The position numbers and the translations under genes are program-made. The notes beneath the pieces were generated by a model. It was not told the origin of the DNA. It was given only the letters and a program-made list of their open reading frames with translations, and did not search any database. A stretch of 5,535 nt of DNA, from positions 1 to 5,535 of the forward strand of contig DHHG01000141.1 of the NCBI GenBank assembly GCA_002403175.1. Reading direction: 5' to 3'. Within the stretch, counting starts at the first letter, position 1, and the number at the start of each line of letters is the position of its first letter. Positions 1 through 5,535 of this stretch are shown piece by piece. This stretch comes from Syntrophaceae bacterium UBA4778 (GTDB taxonomy: Bacteria > Desulfobacterota > Syntrophia > Syntrophales > UBA4778).

Positions 1-49
1 TAAGGCCCCCGCCTACTCGATTTAATCATCCCTTATAATGGGTGACCTT

Positions 50-2353
50 ATGAAAGATGATAATAAGACAAAGATGCAGCTCGTACATGAACTGACAGAA
101 TTGCGCTCGCGAAATGCGGCGCTGAAAAAATCAGTAACCGGGAATATATCAGCTGAGCTTGCGGCCGAGGACACCAGTCGCTATGCCGCAAGTATTGTGG
201 AAACTGTTCGAGAGCCTCTTTTGGTCCTGGATGCGGATCTGAGGATAATCTCGGCGAACCGCAACTTTTACAGAACCTTTAAAGTAACTCCTGGTGAGAC
301 GATCGGAAGTTTCATCTATGACCTTGGAGACAAACAATGGGATATTACCAGGCTTCGGGAACTGCTTGAAGAAGTTCTTCCTGAAAAAGAAGCATTCGAC
401 GACTTCGAGGTTACCCATGATTTCCAGGATATCGGTCGTAGAATCATGCTGCTCAATGCCCGCCAAATATATCGGAAAGACATCGGCTCAAAGATGATCC
501 TTCTCGCCATCGAAGACATTACCGAACGCAAGCGAATGGAAGACTTGTTAACAGAATCTGAAGAGCGCTATAGGCGCCTTTTTGAGACTGCAGACGATGG
601 GATATTGCTTCTCGAAAAACGCGAAGGAAACATAACCCATGCCAATCCAGCCATCACAAAGATGTTAGGGTATACCGAAGAGGAGTGCATTGGGAAAAAG
701 CTCAAGGATATAGGGTTATCGCTTGTTCTTGATGATATTAAAATGATACAGAAAGAATTGGTTAAGAACAGCATTATTTATTACGATGATGTTCCGGTAC
801 AAACCAAGGTCGGGCAAACTTTTTATGCTGATATATATATAGTCGACAGGGCAAGGTTAGTTCAATGTAATATTCGCAACATCTCCATACGTAAGGCAGC
901 CCAGGAGGCGCTTCGGGAAAGCGAAGAACGATTCAGGCTGATTGCGGAAACCATGACCGAGGTATTTTGGATTGCCGATGTCCCGATCGAGAAGATGTTA
1001 TATGTTAACCCTGCTTACGAGCTTGTTTGGGGCCGATCCTGCAAGAGTCTCTACGAAAACCCGCGTTCATTCCTCGATGCCGTCCACCCGGCGGATCTGG
1101 AGCGAGTGCTTGCCACCTTGGAGATAGAGAAGGCCGGACAGCCCTTCGACCACGAATACCGGATTACTCGTCCTGATGGGTCGATCCGGTGGATTTGGGA
1201 CCGCGGGTTTCCTGCCCAAGACAAGACCGGGAAGGTCATCCGCTACGTGGGTGTCGCAGCTGACATCACCGAACGCAAGCGGGCGGAGGAAGCACTATAC
1301 CAAAGGGAACTCGAACTTCGGACGGCTCTTTCTGAAATCAAAACATTGAAAGACCAACTCGAGGCCGAGAATATTATCTTCCGTCAAGAGATCAAAATGA
1401 GACATCAATTCGACCATATTCTCGGGCAAAGTGATGGTCTCAAGTACGTTCTCTATCGAGCAGAGCAGGTCGCTTCTATGAACACAACGGTCCTCATCCT
1501 TGGTGAGACTGGTACGGGAAAGGATCTGATCGCTGCCTCCATCCATGGGATGAGCCCCCGCAAGGATCGGCCGCTGATCACTGTCAACTGTGCTGCCCTG
1601 CCGGCCAATTTGATTGAGAGCGAATTGTTCGGCCGGGAGAAGGGTGCATTTACCGGGGCCGATACCCGGCAGGTTGGTCGGTTTGAGGTAGCCCATGGTT
1701 CCACCCTTTGCCTGGACGAGATCGGGGAGTTACCGCTGGAGTTGCAGGTAAAGCTGCTTCGGGTGATTCAGCATAACGAGTTTGAGCGTCTGGGCTCGTC
1801 CCATACCGTCAAAGTCGATGTGCGGATCATAGCGACGACCAATCGAGACCTTGAGGAAGAGGTCCGCAAGGGCCGGTTTCGGCAGGACCTTTACTATCGG
1901 CTCAACATCTTCCCCATTACCATCCCACCACTTCGGCAACGGAAAGAAGACATCCCGCTGATGGTCCAGGCCTTCATAGATCGATACTCCAGGAAACTGG
2001 GCAAACAGATCACGTCGATCCCGAAGGAGACGATGAAGAAGCTGCAGGATTACCCGTGGCCCGGGAATATCCGGGAGTTGGAAAGCATTATTGAACGGGC
2101 CTCGATCGTGTGCCCCGGGCCGGTTTTGCAACTGACAGATGAACTGGAGATTTCATCCCTCCCATTGTCATCCACCGTGAGAACCTTGGAAGAGACGGTG
2201 CGAAACCAAATTCTTAAAATCCTTTCTAACACCCGATGGCGCATCGAGGGAAAGGACGGGGCCGCAGCGATTCTGGGTCTCCACCCGAGCACCTTAAGAG
2301 CGAGGATGCATAAGCTCGGGATAGCCCGGCCGGAGACAAAAGAACCGGATTAG
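50..2353 (+). CDS. Triple-PAS σ54-dependent transcriptional activator (enhancer-binding protein)
   Basis: This is a 767-residue bacterial enhancer-binding protein that would hydrolyse ATP to remodel closed σ54-RNA polymerase complexes. Seen in order: a short N-terminal coiled coil (about residues 5-27), PAS1 (45-162, ending DITERKR), PAS2 (171-283), PAS3 (292-408, again ending DITERKR), a helical linker (409-452) and an AAA+ domain (456-691). The AAA+ domain has Walker A GETGTGKD (485-492), GAFTGA (532-537, the σ54-contact loop), Walker B LCLDEIG (553-559), sensor I Asn598, arginine fingers Arg611 and Arg617, and sensor II Arg675 in WPGNIRE. A Fis-type HTH occupies 736-759. There is no receiver domain or membrane segment, so it probably senses a small molecule or redox/energy state in the cytoplasm; the ligand cannot be read. 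I chose ATG 50 because GGTGA (41-45) precedes it; ATG 38 is in frame but has no ribosome-binding site. The neighbouring dyads and σ54 promoter make the 2658 gene its likely target. Confidence 0.95.
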   Translation: MKDDNKTKMQLVHELTELRSRNAALKKSVTGNISAELAAEDTSRYAASIVETVREPLLVLDADLRIISANRNFYRTFKVTPGETIGSFIYDLGDKQWDITRLRELLEEVLPEKEAFDDFEVTHDFQDIGRRIMLLNARQIYRKDIGSKMILLAIEDITERKRMEDLLTESEERYRRLFETADDGILLLEKREGNITHANPAITKMLGYTEEECIGKKLKDIGLSLVLDDIKMIQKELVKNSIIYYDDVPVQTKVGQTFYADIYIVDRARLVQCNIRNISIRKAAQEALRESEERFRLIAETMTEVFWIADVPIEKMLYVNPAYELVWGRSCKSLYENPRSFLDAVHPADLERVLATLEIEKAGQPFDHEYRITRPDGSIRWIWDRGFPAQDKTGKVIRYVGVAADITERKRAEEALYQRELELRTALSEIKTLKDQLEAENIIFRQEIKMRHQFDHILGQSDGLKYVLYRAEQVASMNTTVLILGETGTGKDLIAASIHGMSPRKDRPLITVNCAALPANLIESELFGREKGAFTGADTRQVGRFEVAHGSTLCLDEIGELPLELQVKLLRVIQHNEFERLGSSHTVKVDVRIIATTNRDLEEEVRKGRFRQDLYYRLNIFPITIPPLRQRKEDIPLMVQAFIDRYSRKLGKQITSIPKETMKKLQDYPWPGNIRELESIIERASIVCPGPVLQLTDELEISSLPLSSTVRTLEETVRNQILKILSNTRWRIEGKDGAAAILGLHPSTLRARMHKLGIARPETKEPD

Positions 2354-2378
2354 ACTGTCCACCTCCCATCAAAGTATC

Positions 2379-2412
2379 CCTCAATATTTTGAGGTTCCGC
2401 CAAATATTGAGG
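2379..2412. promoter_or_regulatory. Two adjacent 16-bp dyads, candidate upstream activator sequence
   Basis: Site 1 (2379-2394) is CCTCAATATTTTGAGG, with perfect CCTCAA/TTGAGG arms. Site 2 (2397-2412), CCGCCAAATATTGAGG, matches site 1 at 12 of 16 positions and is a weaker dyad. Together they also form an 11-bp perfect inverted repeat (2379-2389 with 2402-2412). They lie 25 bp after the activator's stop codon and about 124-157 bp upstream of the start expected from the σ54 promoter at 2510-2525, which is a usual distance for enhancer sites of this regulator class. I infer that the adjacent activator binds here. The same repeat could instead fold as an RNA hairpin ending the activator transcript, but no T-run follows it. 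Confidence 0.55.
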
Positions 2413-2509
2413 TCAGATAAATCGTTTCGTTCGACTCCATCACCTCCCCTGTTAATCTAATCTCTCGTTATTAAAGGATGATTTTAAACTTCCGCTTTTT
2501 CCCATATGT

Positions 2510-2525
2510 TGGCAAACAATTTGCT
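2510..2525 (+). promoter_or_regulatory. σ54 (RpoN) promoter upstream of the receiver gene
   Basis: TGGCAA, five bases, then TTGCT closely matches the σ54 consensus (TGGCAC-N5-TTGCW). The invariant GG (2511-2512) and GC (2523-2524) have the required 12-base offset, and a T-run follows. The expected transcription start is near 2536, giving a leader of about 120 nt before the ATG at 2658. A complete σ54 activator gene lies immediately upstream, which strengthens the call. Confidence 0.75.
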
Positions 2526-2657
2526 TTTACGTTTTTATGATTCCCGTAGTTACACAAGCCTCATGACCCATCTGAAGTCGGAGCATTTTAAGTTGTTCCA
2601 AGGAATGCCGCTAAACATAAACGAGATACATAATTGAGTTAACTGGAAGGTTGTGCC

Positions 2658-3056
2658 ATGATCGGAAGCTGTTCAGAATATCTAATGGTTGAAGACAATT
2701 TTGATGATGTGCAGATATTTCTTAATGATTTCAAAGAAAATGGAATAGCAAACAAATTTCATATTGCTAAAAATGTTGACGATGCTATGAAATATCTTTT
2801 TATGGAAGACGGTTCTTTAAGAGTCGAACCTCCAAAGGTCATATTTCTCGATTTATATATGCCGAAAATTAGTGGGTTGGAGTTTTTGAAAAGAATCAAG
2901 TTTGATGAGAAAACAAAAAAAATCCCAGTTGTTGTGTTAGAAGCCTCGATCAGTCCGAGTGACGTAAATGAGTGTCAAAGATTAGGTGTTAACGACTTTA
3001 TTGCAAAACCTTTAGAATGCGAAAGCCTTATTAGCATTATCAAGAAATTTTGCTAA
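2658..3056 (+). CDS. Stand-alone response regulator receiver protein (Rcp1-like)
   Basis: This is a 132-residue protein that is essentially one receiver domain with no output domain. Seen: acidic pair Glu12-Asp13 in VEDN, phosphoacceptor Asp65 in FLDLYMP, and Lys117 in AKP. The extended segment between helix 2 and strand 3 and the VIFLDLYMP...GLEFLKRIK pattern resemble Rcp1-type regulators that receive phosphate from bacteriophytochrome or other PAS/GAF kinases. Such proteins usually relay phosphate or bind partners rather than DNA. The conserved Thr/Ser after strand 4 is replaced by Glu95 (VVVLEAS), which could alter switching. GGAAGG (2645-2650) lies 7 nt before the ATG and supports this start. 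The gene is visibly more AT-rich than the activator upstream. It is probably transcribed from the σ54 promoter at 2510-2525. No partner kinase is in the window. Confidence 0.9.
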   Translation: MIGSCSEYLMVEDNFDDVQIFLNDFKENGIANKFHIAKNVDDAMKYLFMEDGSLRVEPPKVIFLDLYMPKISGLEFLKRIKFDEKTKKIPVVVLEASISPSDVNECQRLGVNDFIAKPLECESLISIIKKFC

Positions 3057-3204
3057 GCTTTTAAATGGTAATCATTGCTTTTCAAATAATACTGATTCCG
3101 TTTGTTAGTAGGTGCATCTTGCAACGCCCTCAAGTCACAGCCATTATTGCCTTCCCCATAATTCTCAACATCTTTAGCCTCTAAGATCTTATACTCTCCA
3201 TAAT

Positions 3205-3216
3205 CCCAAAGACCTC
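3205..3216. repeat. Left arm of a 12-bp inverted repeat around the recombinase
   Basis: CCCAAAGACCTC here is the exact reverse complement of GAGGTCTTTGGG at 4110-4121. It ends 25 bp before the recombinase ATG. The position just outside the gene suggests a terminal or recombination-site arm, although a 12-base match somewhere in a window this size is not rare by chance. Confidence 0.45.
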
Positions 3217-3237
3217 ATAAAAAAGAATATTGAGGTG
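3212..3237 (+). promoter_or_regulatory. Recombinase ribosome-binding site inside a possible hairpin
   Basis: GAGGTG (3232-3237) sits 4 nt before ATG 3242 and fixes that codon as the start. ACCTCA (3212-3217) is complementary to TGAGGT (3231-3236), so the leader could fold a 6-bp stem with a 13-nt loop that hides the ribosome-binding site. A stem this short is only suggestive of translational control. Confidence 0.4.
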
Positions 3238-3241
3238 TATC

Positions 3242-4080
3242 ATGACCACGAAAGAAGCAATCACCCTGTTCAAATATAATCTTCAGGCAAACCACAAACA
3301 GCGAACCCTCGATAGTTATCGCGTTATTCTTAACAGATTTGCGGCGCTCTATGGACAAAGATCATTGGATGCCATTACCCCTGATGAGATCTTTCATTTT
3401 CTTGAAAATATGACACAGAATCTGGCCAAGTCAACACGGAGGCTCCGGTATGCACAAGTGAAAGCCTTTTACAATTTCATCATCGACCGTTGTTCCCTGA
3501 ACATGAGGAATCCCTGCAACACACCATTGCTCAGCAAATCCTTTAAGGCACCGAAACAGCCTCCCCACAAGATTCTCGATCGTGAGATCGTAGACGAAAT
3601 GATCTACGATACGAAACAACAACGGGACCGGCTGCTATTGGAACTACAGGCACGGTGTGGATTAAGGATTGGCGAATTGCTGAAGATCAGAGTGTCGGAT
3701 GTCTCTGACAGAACCATTACGCTGCGGGAACCAAAATCAGGTAAAGAGATTGAAATGGCCTACATGCCGGAAAATGTATCAAGGAAGCTGACGGAGTATA
3801 TCAAAGAGCAAGCCCTTCACGGAGAAGAACGGATATTTCCCATCTGTTATTCGACGGCAAGAGCTCTTATCAGAAAGCTTGGCAAGAAGCTGAATGCGCA
3901 TGTTTCACCCCATGATCTCCGGAGATACTCGGCACGTATGCCAGCAGAAATGGCATTCCCCTTGAGATAGTATCGAAAGTAATCTTGAGGCATCGGGATT
4001 TGAAAACGACGCAGGTCTACCTCGGTAAAATCAGTGATTCTGTGACAAATAGATGGATGGACATCCTGCATGGAAAATAG
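3242..4080 (+). pseudogene. Tyrosine recombinase/integrase, frameshifted before its catalytic tyrosine
   Basis: The open frame from ATG 3242 stops at 3970 after 242 residues. It has an N-terminal SAM-like DNA-binding domain (about 1-85) and most of the catalytic domain: Arg142 in CGLRIGEL, Lys165 in PKSGKE, and His224/Arg227 in HDLRR. After Ala231 the expected continuation is in another frame, from 3934 to the TAG at 4078-4080. That frame encodes TYASRNGIPLEIVSK, then RHRDLKTTQVYLG with the missing box-II His (251) and nucleophile Tyr (260, codon 4018-4020). One base lost near 3932-3934 explains this, and repairing it gives about 279 residues, a normal length. As read, the product lacks the nucleophile and should be inactive for strand cleavage. 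A sequencing error is the main alternative to a true pseudogene. The family catalyses site-specific DNA recombination. A 12-bp inverted repeat flanks the gene. Confidence 0.9.
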
Positions 4081-4292
4081 GTTTGTCAACAATTACCGCT
4101 TGAAACCGCGAGGTCTTTGGGGTAAGAAAACTGTGCAGGGCATGGCAGTTATGATTTTTCAAGAGGAAATTTTGATATGTTACCTCCTGGAATCTTCAGC
4201 TGAGGGACTCTGCAAGTTATGCAAGATTTCATCTCGTAATTATTCCATCACCAAGGTATTTATAGTTTTTTTAAAGTAATGAGTTGGTCAAT
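4081..4292. other. Spacer after the recombinase, no supported gene
   Basis: It contains the right arm of the inverted repeat near its start. A 69-codon open frame from ATG 4070 overlaps the recombinase 3' end, but it lacks a ribosome-binding site and any recognisable motif, so I do not call it. The last part is AT-rich and leads into the 4293 gene; I see no convincing σ70 promoter. Confidence 0.5.
4110..4121. repeat. Right arm of a 12-bp inverted repeat around the recombinase
   Basis: GAGGTCTTTGGG is the exact reverse complement of 3205-3216. It begins 30 bp after the TAG that would end the frame-repaired recombinase. The two arms enclose about 0.9 kb, essentially just the recombinase. I see no matching short duplication of flanking sequence outside the arms. 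Confidence 0.45.
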
Positions 4293-4598
4293 ATGCCCAT
4301 ACTTCCAACATATAACATAGTGTTCTGGTATCGAATAAAGCCAGAGACCATGAATTTTAGAGAACGCGCCATTAAATTGGCCGGAGCGTTTCCGTACGAG
4401 ACATCTTCCGAGCAAGACAATCAGGTTCGGGATATGCATTGGGGAACAGAGGATGAAAGTGAGGCAAAGGCTATACTTGAGAGGCTCAGGCCTTTTGCTT
4501 CAGATCCCAATGTCATGAAGCTCCTTCTCCGAGGCCCCCATGGCGCTTTTGAAGCTATCATCTATAAGGATGAATTCAATATCAATCACGATAAGTGA
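4293..4598 (+). CDS. Small hypothetical protein, about 101 residues
   Basis: I do not recognise a family. The product is soluble, with no signal peptide or membrane segment. By eye it reads as a strand (YNIVFWYRI), a helix (NFRERAIKLA), a second helix (ESEAKAILERLRPFA), then two short strands (VMKLLLRG and FEAIIYKD) around a GPHG turn, a pattern compatible with a small α/β domain. Support for coding comes from amphipathic helices, even codon use, and a base composition less AT-rich than both flanks. The ATG at 4293 is preferred; an in-frame TTG at 4284 would add three residues. Neither has a strong ribosome-binding site, which is the main weakness. A clear terminator about 95 bp downstream (4693-4722) suggests a monocistronic unit. 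No function can be inferred. Confidence 0.7.
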   Translation: MPILPTYNIVFWYRIKPETMNFRERAIKLAGAFPYETSSEQDNQVRDMHWGTEDESEAKAILERLRPFASDPNVMKLLLRGPHGAFEAIIYKDEFNINHDK

Positions 4599-4692
4599 CT
4601 TATATTTCTCGACATTTATTCCTGTTATCCTCAAAATCCACATCTGTATTAAGTTCAATAGTACAATCAGTAATCCTTAATCGTACCAAATT

Positions 4693-4722
4693 AAAAGGCA
4701 GAGTCAATTGGCTCTGCCTTTT
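4693..4722. terminator. Rho-independent terminator, possibly bidirectional
   Basis: AAAAGGCAGAG (4693-4703) pairs perfectly with CTCTGCCTTTT (4712-4722). A G-T pair and a C-G pair extend the stem inward to 13 bp around an AATT loop. The T-run on the right serves + strand transcripts such as the 4293 gene, and the A-run on the left gives a T-run for - strand transcription. This is the strongest hairpin in the window. Confidence 0.85.
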
Positions 4723-5098
4723 GCTACATAATTTGATTTATCTCATTCTTAGATCTCCTGCCCATTGATCAGAGGGCAAACAATAAAAAAAAGATGAGAC
4801 CCGCATATGCCGTTTTGCATTTTACGGGAGTCCTATCAAAAACTCAGTCTTTTAAGAGCGATAATCGCCACGAAGACCCTCAGTTTATTGTTTTGTTCAC
4901 ATCCCGTAATTCCGCTCATAACGAACACAGTAGCATCTCATCTCTTTGTCTTCTGAACTCTGCCTATATGCATTAGAGAATATCGCCATCTCAATTATTG
5001 TTTAAACTTCCTCCTCGCACTTGCAATCCCAATCAGACCAAGACTATGAAAAAGCGTGGCAAGTTATGACAATTCCGATGCAGTGCCACCTTACAATA
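4723..5098. other. 376-bp intergenic region without a supported gene
   Basis: The stretch between the 4693-4722 terminator and the stop of the - strand gene is AT-rich. A 60-codon open frame (4794-4976, +) has no ribosome-binding site and no protein-like pattern. The left end holds a nested inverted repeat (4741-4799): TCTCATTCTT pairs with AAGATGAGA with one bulge, around TGCCC/GGGCA. The right end carries the probable terminator of the - strand gene. Nothing else is recognised. Confidence 0.5.
5050..5090 (-). terminator. Probable terminator of the - strand pseudo-receiver gene
   Basis: Read on the - strand, GTGGCA (5090-5085) can pair with TGCCAC (5062-5057), followed by GC and a run of five T. 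It starts 8 bp past the TGA of the pseudo-receiver gene, the right place for a terminator. The 6-bp stem and 22-nt loop are poor for a classical intrinsic terminator, so the call is tentative. Confidence 0.4.
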
Positions 5099-5461
5099 TC
5101 AGAAGGGGTGTTCCAATGCCCGCCAAAGTTCAGAAAGTAACAAGGGTCTCGGCAAAGATACATCAGCCTTTACAACCATATCGTGATTCCATTTATGTGA
5201 TGCTTTAATGCCGAGGATAAAAACAGATGATGATTTTAACTGCGTCTGTTGGTCAGGATTAAGCTCTCTGTGACTACCATTCGTTTCATAATGATCGTTC
5301 GAGATCAAGGCCATAATATCATGGCCCGAGAGCGTGGCCACAATCTCATCGCCATCTTTTGCAGAGTCTGCTTTGTAACTGCGATTTACTACAACCTCAA
5401 GTAAGAACTCCGGTGCACCAGGCCTTTCATCGTGAATCAGGATGCTTGTTGAACGTAACAT
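5099..5461 (-). CDS. Stand-alone degenerate (pseudo-)receiver domain protein
   Basis: This 120-residue product is as long as one receiver domain and follows its pattern: strand 1 SILIHDERPG, then EFLLEVVVNRSYKADSAKDGDEI, strand 3 HDIMALIS, strand 4 VFILGI, and C-terminal ADVSLPRPLLLSEL, which parallels the usual ADDFLPKPFSLEEL. Key residues are altered. Asp11-Glu12 of the acidic pocket remain, but the phosphoacceptor Asp is Ile53 (or Ser54 in another register), the conserved Thr/Ser is Gly84 and the conserved Lys is Arg105. It therefore should not be phosphorylated in the usual way, and may be a phosphorylation-independent interaction module or a decaying receiver. AGGAGG (complement of 5470-5475) lies 8 nt before the ATG, a strong start signal arguing for a live gene. 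It is read convergently to the other genes. Family assignment is by eye. Confidence 0.7.
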   Translation of the reverse strand: MLRSTSILIHDERPGAPEFLLEVVVNRSYKADSAKDGDEIVATLSGHDIMALISNDHYETNGSHRELNPDQQTQLKSSSVFILGIKASHKWNHDMVVKADVSLPRPLLLSELWRALEHPF

Positions 5462-5535
5462 ATACTTTTCCTCCTGAATTCTGGATAATACTATTGTAAA
5501 CGCTCTGTTAAAACTTTTTGACCTTTGTACACAAG
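5462..5535 (-). promoter_or_regulatory. Leader and possible promoter of the pseudo-receiver gene
   Basis: On the - strand this contains the AGGAGG ribosome-binding site and an AT-rich segment with a TACAAT hexamer that could serve as a -10 box. No good -35 box or σ54 element is visible, so the promoter is unproven and may lie beyond the window edge. Confidence 0.25.

Noticed and set aside
34..39. Perfect TATAAT hexamer overlapping the upstream ATG of the activator gene
   Set aside because: There is no -35 box at the right distance, and the implied start would lie at or just before ATG 50, removing its ribosome-binding site; it is probably chance.
2483..2493. TTTAAACTTCC repeated at 5001-5011
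   Set aside because: An 11-base match between two AT-rich spacers is expected by chance, and its context gives no meaning.
3060..3085. AATG/CATT mini-hairpin followed by CTTTTC after the receiver gene, as a terminator
   Set aside because: The stem is only 4 bp and AT-rich with a short T-run, too weak to call.
3230..3241. Upstream TTG start for the recombinase
   Set aside because: The TTG overlaps the GAGGTG ribosome-binding site that serves ATG 3242, so initiation at 3242 is much more likely.
4070..4279. 69-codon open frame overlapping the recombinase 3' end
   Set aside because: It has no ribosome-binding site and no recognisable domain, and its start lies inside the recombinase tail in another frame.
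4709..4724. σ54-like TGGC...TTTGC pattern
   Set aside because: The GG-to-GC offset is 13 rather than 12, and the bases are fully explained by the terminator hairpin.
4794..4976. 60-codon open frame in the long spacer
   Set aside because: No ribosome-binding site precedes it and the composition is not protein-like; it is probably a chance frame.
1..5535. tRNA or rRNA genes, CRISPR arrays, or a tRNA-type attachment site for the recombinase
   Set aside because: I read both strands and saw no cloverleaf, no rRNA segment and no regularly spaced repeats.

Overview
The window looks like an accessory stretch of a Gram-negative, σ54-using bacterium. A deltaproteobacterial (Desulfobacterota, Syntrophus/Desulfobacterales-like) source is my best guess. 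It rests on the PAS-rich enhancer-binding protein with its characteristic Fis-type C-terminus, the style of the tyrosine recombinase, and the mixed base composition. This is inference from family resemblance; no marker gene is present.

Layout, left to right. (1) 50-2353, +: a cytoplasmic σ54-dependent activator with three PAS domains, a complete AAA+ domain (GAFTGA intact) and a Fis-type HTH. (2) 2354-2657: a 304-bp gap holding two adjacent 16-bp dyads (2379-2412) and, about 100 bp further on, a near-consensus σ54 promoter (2510-2525). (3) 2658-3056, +: an AT-rich stand-alone Rcp1-like receiver. (4) 3205-4121: a tyrosine recombinase gene broken by a single-base frameshift near 3932-3934, bracketed by a perfect 12-bp inverted repeat just outside each end of the coding region. 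(5) 4293-4598, +: a small unknown protein, followed by a strong hairpin terminator (4693-4722). (6) 4723-5098: no convincing gene. (7) 5099-5461, -: a stand-alone degenerate receiver lacking the phosphoacceptor Asp, read toward the rest of the window, with a probable terminator at 5050-5090.

How the parts may work together. The arrangement of activator gene, two upstream dyads, σ54 promoter and receiver gene suggests a compact local circuit. The PAS protein would sense a cytoplasmic cue, bind the dyads at about -157 to -124, and switch on the receiver gene. No histidine kinase lies in the window, so any phosphodonor for the receiver is elsewhere. The broken recombinase with flanking inverted repeats, the orphan small genes and the AT-rich segments fit a region shaped by gene gain and decay. 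The most noteworthy points are the σ54 circuit, the inverted repeat around the recombinase, and two receivers that each depart from the canonical active site.
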